Assembly (NCBI GenBank): GCA_023255165.1
Contig: JALRJD010000022.1
Location: forward strand, 1-11,122
Length of the DNA: 11,122 nt
Origin: Porticoccaceae bacterium
GTDB lineage: Bacteria; Pseudomonadota; Gammaproteobacteria; Pseudomonadales; Porticoccaceae
Direction of reading: 5' to 3'
The notes under the pieces were generated by a model that was not told the DNA's origin, made no database searches, and saw only the letters and a program-made list of their open reading frames with translations. Positions within the stretch are counted from its first letter, which is position 1, and each line of letters begins with the position of its first letter. The position numbers were made by a program, and so were the translations under genes. Shown here piece by piece: positions 7,322-11,122 of this stretch.

Positions 7322-7515
7322 TCTATCTGTTAATCCCCATCTCGATCATATTTGTCAGCATCGCCCTGTGGGTGTTTTTCTGGGCGGTGAAGTCTGGCCA
7401 GTATGACGATCTCGATAGCGAAGCGGAGCGGATTTTATTTGATCAGGACGAAGAGCCCGAGCAGCAGGGCAGTTCGCAAAATGGGCGCAAGGACGACTCC
7501 GGGGAGCTGTTATGA
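7312..7515 (+). CDS. ccoS: CcoS/FixS-type cbb3 oxidase maturation protein
   Basis: CcoS is a small single-pass membrane protein required to insert cofactors into the cbb3 oxidase; mutants of relatives lack heme b and copper in CcoN. The product has 67 residues, normal for the family. One membrane segment spans about 4-27 with the typical FixS order: aliphatic N-terminus, FFWAVKSGQYDDLDSEAERILFDQD. The charged WAVKSGQYDDLD motif is diagnostic. The acidic tail (EEPEQQ onward) is variable in the family. The ATG overlaps the ccoI stop (ATGA) and the stop overlaps the next gene's ATG in the same way. No strong Shine-Dalgarno precedes it beyond GAAAAG, so translation is probably coupled to ccoI. 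Confidence 0.95.
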   Translation: MKSLYLLIPISIIFVSIALWVFFWAVKSGQYDDLDSEAERILFDQDEEPEQQGSSQNGRKDDSGELL

Positions 7516-8207
7516 GCGTTGATCTCATCGGTTATATTTCCTCCGATATCTCACTGTTAGGCAGTCTGTTTGTTGTTGGTCTGATGGGGTCGGGTCACTG
7601 CATCGGTATGTGCGGTGGCATTGTCGCTGCGCTGGGCAGCAACAGGCCGAGCCTGCAACTGCTGATTGGCTACAACCTTGGCCGGCTGCTCAGCTATAGC
7701 ATCGCTGGCGCGATGGCCGCCGCTTTGGTGATTGGCGTTGCCGGTGAACGCTATCAGCAGTTGATCCCGATACTGCGAACGGTGGCCGGGACCATGATTG
7801 TATTGATGGGTTTGTATATTGCCGGCTGGTGGCGAGTGCTAACCCGTCTGGAGCAGGCGGGGCAACTTATCTGGCGTCGCATTCAGCCGCTTCTGCTGCG
7901 CTTGGGTAAGCCTGACAGTGCCACCAAAGCCGTTGCTGCTGGCATGCTATGGGGTTGGCTTCCCTGTGGCCTGGTCTACAGTGCCCTGAGTCAGGCGTTG
8001 GTAAGCCATTCTGCGGTGGCCGGTGCGCTTTCGATGCTGGCTTTCGGTCTTGGAACCCTGCCCGCAATGTTGGCTGGCGGTTGGTTTTCGGCGCGACTGG
8101 CGCGCTGGTTACAGTCAATTGCCTTGCGCAGATTGATGGGCATATGTTTGGTCGCATTGGGGCTGTTTATGATCTGGCAGGTTCAGCAGGTCGGCCACCA
8201 TCATTGA
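7512..8207 (+). CDS. TauE/SafE-like (DsbD_2-type) membrane protein of the cco cluster
   Basis: This 231-residue polytopic membrane protein belongs to the family usually annotated as sulfite exporter TauE/SafE (COG2836, DsbD_2-like), often found directly after ccoS in gammaproteobacteria. About six helices are visible. Conserved features include GSGHCIGMCGG with C30 and C34 in the first helix, NLGRLLSY near 55-62, and WGWLPCGLVYSAL with C152 in the middle, giving two related halves. The C-terminus ends in three His. The ATG overlaps the ccoS stop (ATGA). Position and the paired Cys/His residues suggest a role in copper or redox handling during oxidase maturation instead of sulfite export; that is inference. 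Family membership is confident, function is not. Confidence 0.85.
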   Translation: MSVDLIGYISSDISLLGSLFVVGLMGSGHCIGMCGGIVAALGSNRPSLQLLIGYNLGRLLSYSIAGAMAAALVIGVAGERYQQLIPILRTVAGTMIVLMGLYIAGWWRVLTRLEQAGQLIWRRIQPLLLRLGKPDSATKAVAAGMLWGWLPCGLVYSALSQALVSHSAVAGALSMLAFGLGTLPAMLAGGWFSARLARWLQSIALRRLMGICLVALGLFMIWQVQQVGHHH

Positions 8208-8231
8208 TGGCAGGCACAGTGGGCCTCTTTT
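8193..8231 (+). terminator. Possible weak terminator of the cco operon
   Basis: Around the stop codon there is an inner inverted repeat CCATCA-T-TGATGG (8198-8210) inside an outer imperfect pair GGCCAC (8193-8198) / GTGGGCC (8219-8225, one bulged base), followed by TCTTTT (8226-8231). The loop of the inner hairpin is very tight and the T run is short, and it runs into the Fnr box. It could attenuate read-through into the next gene, but this is a weak call. Confidence 0.25.
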
Positions 8232-8249
8232 GATATTGATCAATGTCAA
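8230..8249 (+). promoter_or_regulatory. Two overlapping Fnr/Anr-type boxes
   Basis: TTGAT-ATTG-ATCAA (8230-8243) is an exact match to the Fnr/Anr consensus TTGATnnnnATCAA. A second site, TTGAT-CAAT-GTCAA (8236-8249), overlaps it with a 6-bp offset and matches the TTGATnnnnGTCAA variant accepted by Anr/Dnr-type regulators. The first box is centred at 8236.5. The likely target is the Yip1-family gene starting at 8357, since no gene lies on the opposite strand here. Confidence 0.85.
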
Positions 8250-8264
8250 AACAAGTCCGACTTG

Positions 8265-8270
8265 TCTAAA
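8265..8270 (+). promoter_or_regulatory. Putative -10 element of an Fnr-dependent promoter
   Basis: TCTAAA resembles the sigma70 -10 hexamer. It would place transcription start near 8277-8278, about 41 bp after the centre of the first Fnr box, which is the standard class II activation spacing. There is no good -35, as expected for such promoters. The leader would be about 80 nt. Confidence 0.5.
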
Positions 8271-8288
8271 TGGCAGCGGCTGTTCAAC

Positions 8289-8324
8289 ACAAGCCATACT
8301 TTTAAGACAAGCCATACTTTCAAG
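8289..8324 (+). repeat. 18-bp tandem repeat in the leader of the Yip1-family gene
   Basis: ACAAGCCATACTTTTAAG (8289-8306) is followed at once by ACAAGCCATACTTTCAAG (8307-8324), with one mismatch. A much weaker third copy starts at 8325 (ACGAACCAC...ATAAG). It lies between the predicted transcription start and the Shine-Dalgarno. Confidence 0.95.
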
Positions 8325-8356
8325 ACGAACCACAAAATATAAGAGGTAGGGAAACA

Positions 8357-8953
8357 GTGAAAGAGCTTATCGGCATCATCTTTACTCCCCGTGCCACCTG
8401 GACTGCCCTGGCGCAAGAATCGGATTCCGCAATCAAGTCGCGGCTGCTGTTGATACTGCTGCTGGCTGCGATTCCGCCGCTCTGTTTTTACTACGGCACC
8501 ACCCGGATTGGCTGGCACAGCGGTGGTGAGCTGGTCAAAGTCTCCGCGGCCAGCGCCATTCCGCTGATGGTGCTGTTTTATCTCGCGCTGGTCAGTTCGG
8601 TGGTGGTGATTGGGCTGATGAGCCACTGGATGTCGAAAACCTACAATGCCGAGTCATATCCGATTAAAGGTATGGTCTTGGTCGGGCTGGCCAATACACC
8701 GATCTTTATCGCCGGCCTGTTAGCGCTCTATCCATTGTGGTGGGTTGATATTGTGGTTGCCACTGCCGCCTGTTGCTATGCCATCCGCCTGCTCTATCTG
8801 GGCGTGCCGAAGTTTATGCATGTCCCGGAAGAGCTGGGGGTGCTCTATGCCAGCGCGCTGTTTGCCGTGGCGCTGGTTTATGTGGTCGTGGTGTTGGGCG
8901 CCACGGTTATTCTCTGGGAATATATTGCCGCGCCGGTATTTGTCGACGGCTAG
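8357..8953 (+). CDS. Yip1/DUF1282-family integral membrane protein
   Basis: This 198-residue membrane protein has about five hydrophobic helices (near 30-47, 66-89, 104-125, 127-147, 163-190). The N-terminus, with the FTPRATWTAL motif after a short amphipathic start, and the PIKGMVLVGLANTPIFIAGL region are typical of bacterial Yip1/DUF1282 proteins. Their biochemical role is unknown; no catalytic residues are evident. Translation most likely begins at the GTG at 8357, preceded by GAGGTAGGG (8343-8351) at good spacing; there is no suitable nearby ATG. It has its own promoter region with Fnr-type boxes, so oxygen-limited expression is expected. Its stop is only 2 bp from the stop of the convergent mscS-like gene. 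Confidence 0.85.
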   Translation: MKELIGIIFTPRATWTALAQESDSAIKSRLLLILLLAAIPPLCFYYGTTRIGWHSGGELVKVSAASAIPLMVLFYLALVSSVVVIGLMSHWMSKTYNAESYPIKGMVLVGLANTPIFIAGLLALYPLWWVDIVVATAACCYAIRLLYLGVPKFMHVPEELGVLYASALFAVALVYVVVVLGATVILWEYIAAPVFVDG

Positions 8954-8955
8954 CC

Positions 8956-9804
8956 TTAGCGCATATGCACGTCGACCTGAGGGAATGGAATTTCCAGGCC
9001 AGCTTCCCGCAGGTTGTTGTAGATCGCGGTGAGATACTGCGACTTCACCAGTCCCGGCCGCTTGACCCATTCCCCTTCGGCCCACACCGTGAGAATGCAT
9101 TCAACCCCTGAAGAACCGAGCTCTGTGACCAGCACATCGGGTTTAATATTCTCCCGTTGCAACGTCAATGGCACCTCATTCGCCGCTTTTAAGCCAGCCT
9201 CACGCACCTTTTCCAGATCACTGCCGTAGGCGACACTAAAGCTAATCGAGAAGCGGCGAATATCATCGTTAAGCGTCCAGTTATTCACCTGATTGCTGAT
9301 AAAGTCTGCATTGGGAACCAGGATGTCGGCGTTTTCCAATGTGCGGATCAGGGTGCTGCGAATATTGATCTCACGCACTTCGCCGAGCAAACCGCCCGGC
9401 AGCTCGACAAAATCGCCAATCCGCAGCGACTTTTCAAACAGAATAATAATGCCGCAGACAAAGTTGTTTACAATCGACTGCAGGCCAAAACCGATGCCCA
9501 CACCCAGCGCACCAGCCACCAGCATCAGATTGTTGAAGCTGACACCCAGAGCGGACAGCGCCAACATTAAACCAATGCCATAGACCAGATATTTCAGCAC
9601 CCGCTGAATAATGTAAATATTCTGGTCATGGGCGCCGCTGCGTTTGGCGGCTGCCGCAGATGCCCTGGAGAGTACCCGCTGCACAATGGCGCTGACAATT
9701 AAAATCCCCAGTGCCGAGGCAACTCCAGCTATGCGCAAGGTGTAGTCATCCAACTGCAGCAGAGGAATCGATAACCAATCTTGAAGTGCGTTTATCACAG
9801 CCAT
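8956..9804 (-). CDS. MscS-family small-conductance mechanosensitive channel
   Basis: MscS channels open under membrane tension to release solutes during hypo-osmotic shock; the family forms inner-membrane heptamers. The 282 residues match E. coli MscS length (286). Three membrane helices are seen: about 21-44, 68-88, and the pore-lining third from about 91-120, rich in Gly/Ala (VAGALGVGIGFGLQSIVNNF). The beta domain follows with the conserved RIGDFVEL and VPN motifs (ADILVPNADF), then the alpha/beta C-terminal domain ending in GLEIPFPQVDVHMR, which is typical. The ATG at 9804 has AAAAGGA 5 bp upstream and overlaps the corA-like stop by 10 bp, so the two genes are probably co-translated. I give no symbol because several MscS paralogs exist. 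Confidence 0.95.
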   Translation of the reverse strand: MAVINALQDWLSIPLLQLDDYTLRIAGVASALGILIVSAIVQRVLSRASAAAAKRSGAHDQNIYIIQRVLKYLVYGIGLMLALSALGVSFNNLMLVAGALGVGIGFGLQSIVNNFVCGIIILFEKSLRIGDFVELPGGLLGEVREINIRSTLIRTLENADILVPNADFISNQVNNWTLNDDIRRFSISFSVAYGSDLEKVREAGLKAANEVPLTLQRENIKPDVLVTELGSSGVECILTVWAEGEWVKRPGLVKSQYLTAIYNNLREAGLEIPFPQVDVHMR

Positions 9805-10754
9805 TTATTCCTTTTAAAAAGTCCCACCAGAACCACTGCAATCAGTGTCATCAAAGCGACCAGAATAAAGTAGCCATTGGGTTGATGCAGTTCCGGCATA
9901 TTATCGAAATTCATACCGTACAAACCGGCGAGAAAACTCAGCGGCACAAATATCGCAGTCACCACTGTGAGTACCCGCATGGTCTCGTTGAGATTGTGAG
10001 ATGTGAGCGAAATATGACCATCGATCAGGTCGCCGGCGAGATCGTAATAGAGCGCGGACAACGAATTGAGCCGCTCGAATTTTTCGTAGACATCGGTGAC
10101 CGCGTGAATGGCATCGATATTCTTGCGGTGATCTTCCTTGAGATGGGCCAGCAGCTCTGAGTAGGTTCGGTCGTGATAGCTGTGCAGTCTGGTCAATTTA
10201 CGCAGCCAGGTTTTGCAGCTGATCAAATCCCGCAGCACGCTGTCACTTTGAGTCTCCAGCAAAGTATCTTCGTATTCTGAAAGCGCCGGCTCAAAGTCGA
10301 GTAACAGATCCAGATACGCCAGTCCAATGCCATTGGTAATCGATGCGAACAGCACCATCGGACCGCGCGACATCACCTCGGGCAGCTGTTCGCTCTGCTG
10401 CCAAAGGTTGATTGCCTGAGAGGGTTTGTCGTGACGGGTAATAAGAAAGTTATCGCCAATAAAACAGGCCAGCTGCAAGGTTTCAAATGCAAGACCATCA
10501 TTGTTGACAAGCTCGCGCAACAGCACAAATGACTGGTCGCTAAAGTGCTCGGTTTTGGGTGGATGCCGCGGACGCCGCGCATCCTGAATGGTCAGCTGGT
10601 GGCAGCCAAACTGATCAAAGATAAGCTGCTCTGCGGCGTCTGACTCATGCTGCAGATCGACCCACAGAAAACAGCCCTCGGCCAGCGGCAGTTGGATCAG
10701 CTCCGCGCCACCGCGAGTGATGTTCGATCCATCGTACATACAAATATTGATCAT
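9795..10754 (-). CDS. CorA-family divalent metal (Mg2+) transport protein
   Basis: CorA-family proteins form inner-membrane pentameric channels for Mg2+ and sometimes Co2+/Ni2+; ZntB relatives handle Zn2+. The 319-residue product has a large cytoplasmic N-terminal domain, a long helical stretch (about 150-255), and two C-terminal helices. The signature YGMNF (Gly280-Met281-Asn282) followed by DNMPEL closes the first helix, as in CorA, and the end FKRNKWL is a basic cytoplasmic tail. The frame extends to an ATG at 10841, but I start at 10754: AGAAAGGG lies about 7 bp upstream, MINICMYDG fits family N-termini, and the likely -10 element falls within the longer version. The GMN-MPEL pair favours CorA over ZntB, but substrate is not proven. 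It overlaps mscS by 10 bp. Confidence 0.92.
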   Translation of the reverse strand: MINICMYDGSNITRGGAELIQLPLAEGCFLWVDLQHESDAAEQLIFDQFGCHQLTIQDARRPRHPPKTEHFSDQSFVLLRELVNNDGLAFETLQLACFIGDNFLITRHDKPSQAINLWQQSEQLPEVMSRGPMVLFASITNGIGLAYLDLLLDFEPALSEYEDTLLETQSDSVLRDLISCKTWLRKLTRLHSYHDRTYSELLAHLKEDHRKNIDAIHAVTDVYEKFERLNSLSALYYDLAGDLIDGHISLTSHNLNETMRVLTVVTAIFVPLSFLAGLYGMNFDNMPELHQPNGYFILVALMTLIAVVLVGLFKRNKWL

Positions 10755-10795
10755 GGTGTGGCCCTTTCTTGCTAAAAACCGTGCCTGAAGGGCTA

Positions 10796-10801
10796 AGTAT
10801 A
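10796..10801 (-). promoter_or_regulatory. Putative -10 of the corA-mscS promoter
   Basis: On the minus strand the hexamer reads TATACT, a good sigma70 -10. A -35 about 17 bp upstream (GTTACG) is poor. Transcription would begin near 10789, giving a leader of about 35 nt before the ATG at 10754. Confidence 0.5.
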
Positions 10802-11024
10802 TGGCAAATCGCCGACCACGTAACAGATTAACATCGATCAATTAACCCGGCTTTGGCTGGCCTGCAATGACGGGATTTTCGACTAAGCTAGAAGCAATGG
10901 GCGCGCCTCTTTTGCTCGAACAAAAATCGCCGCAAGAAAATGAACGGGGGCTAACATGAATGGGATAAAACCAACGGGCTAAAACCAAATGTTACTGACC
11001 ACGGATGACCACTAAGTATTAAAA

Positions 11025-11053
11025 TTAACAAATATAAAATTGCAATTGATAAA
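11025..11053 (+). promoter_or_regulatory. Putative sigma70 promoter near the window end
   Basis: TTAACA (11025-11030) and GATAAA (11048-11053) are separated by 17 bp, in strongly AT-rich sequence. Transcription would start near 11060, about 8 bases before an AGGAG Shine-Dalgarno. In AT-rich DNA such matches are common, so this is tentative. Confidence 0.4.
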
Positions 11054-11076
11054 ATGGCAAACCAAATAGGAGTTAT

Positions 11077-11122
11077 GTGTTGTTTAGTAGATTGCTTAAA
11101 ATTTTTGAAATTAAAAATTGGC
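11077..11122 (+). CDS. Possible start of an unidentified protein (3' partial)
   Basis: AGGAG (11068-11072) is followed by GTG at 11077 (spacing 4) and TTG at 11080 (spacing 7), both opening the same frame, which stays open to the window end and reads M-L-F-S-R-L-L-K-I-F-E-I-K-N-W. The ATG at 11075 opens a different frame and sits only 2 bases from the AGGAG, too close to be favoured. The peptide begins like a basic amphipathic or cytoplasmic N-terminus, but 15 codons are too few to identify a family. Codons are AT-rich compared with the rest of the window. Confidence 0.3.
   Translation, partial: MLFSRLLKIFEIKNW

Larger units (their letters stand above)
10755..11076. other. Intergenic region between corA-like gene and a possible gene at the window end
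   Basis: This stretch of about 320 bases holds the leader and promoter of the minus-strand corA-mscS pair, then sequence with no convincing gene. Notable items are a 14-bp imperfect tandem repeat (10962-10989: GGGATAAAACCAAC, GGGCTAAAACCAAA), an 8-codon ATG frame at 10956-10982 with a GGGGG upstream that is too short to call, and a clear rise in A/T content from about 11010 onward. I see no tRNA, terminator with a good T tract, or structured RNA. Confidence 0.7.

Noticed and set aside
9711..10160. 149-codon open frame on the plus strand
   Set aside because: It runs antisense across the mscS/corA overlap, where both minus-strand proteins are clearly conserved; its translation resembles no protein family.
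10755..10841. Longer corA-like protein starting at 10841
   Set aside because: The extension includes the likely -10 element, and the ATG at 10754 has AGAAAGGG at the right distance.
10828..10841. Fnr-like sequence upstream of the corA-like gene (minus strand TTGAT-CGAT-GTTAA)
   Set aside because: Only the first half-site matches, and the centre lies about 45 bp from the predicted start, which is not a standard position.
10910..10925. Small hairpin TTTTG-CTCGAA-CAAAA
   Set aside because: A 5-bp stem without a following T run or adjacent gene end is not a credible terminator.
10956..10982. Eight-codon ATG frame after a GGGGG run
   Set aside because: Too short to separate from chance, with no attenuator hairpin or downstream coding partner.

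Overview
The window comes from a gammaproteobacterium. The cytochrome oxidase proteins closely resemble those of Pseudomonas and related aerobic or microaerobic gammaproteobacteria. Base composition is moderate. A marine Pseudomonadales/Cellvibrionales-type lineage is possible, but the sequence alone does not settle it.

Positions 1-8207 hold one tightly packed plus-strand operon for the high-affinity cbb3-type cytochrome c oxidase. The gene order is ccoN (5' end missing), ccoO, ccoQ, ccoP, then the assembly genes ccoG, ccoH, ccoI and ccoS, then a small TauE/SafE-like membrane protein gene. Neighbouring genes overlap by 4 or 8 bp or are 8-12 bp apart, so the whole run is probably co-transcribed and translationally coupled. 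CcoN, CcoO and CcoP form the enzyme, which moves electrons from c-type hemes to the heme b3-CuB centre. CcoQ stabilises it. CcoG, CcoH, CcoI and CcoS supply copper and assemble the complex. The operon promoter lies outside the window.

Positions 8208-8356 are a regulatory gap. It carries two overlapping Fnr/Anr boxes with a -10-like element at class II spacing, and an 18-bp tandem repeat in the likely leader of the next gene. That gene (8357-8953) encodes a Yip1/DUF1282-type membrane protein. In Pseudomonas, as I recall, hemN and anr occupy this place.

Positions 8956-10754 hold a minus-strand pair, corA-like followed by mscS-like. They overlap by 10 bp and converge on the Yip1 gene with only 2 bp between stop codons. 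Both are ion-handling membrane proteins: a Mg2+/divalent metal channel and a small-conductance mechanosensitive channel.

Positions 10755-11122 are mostly non-coding and turn AT-rich toward the end. They hold the corA promoter on the minus strand and a plausible plus-strand promoter, Shine-Dalgarno and start of a gene that runs off the window.

The least ordinary aspect is a run of short tandem repeats in the C-terminal tails or at the junctions of several cco genes (ccoQ, ccoG, ccoH, ccoI/ccoS). One is a 14-bp duplication that separates ccoI from ccoS; losing one copy would fuse them in frame. I see no mobile element, CRISPR array, tRNA or rRNA. The main content is a conserved respiratory operon, not an undescribed system.
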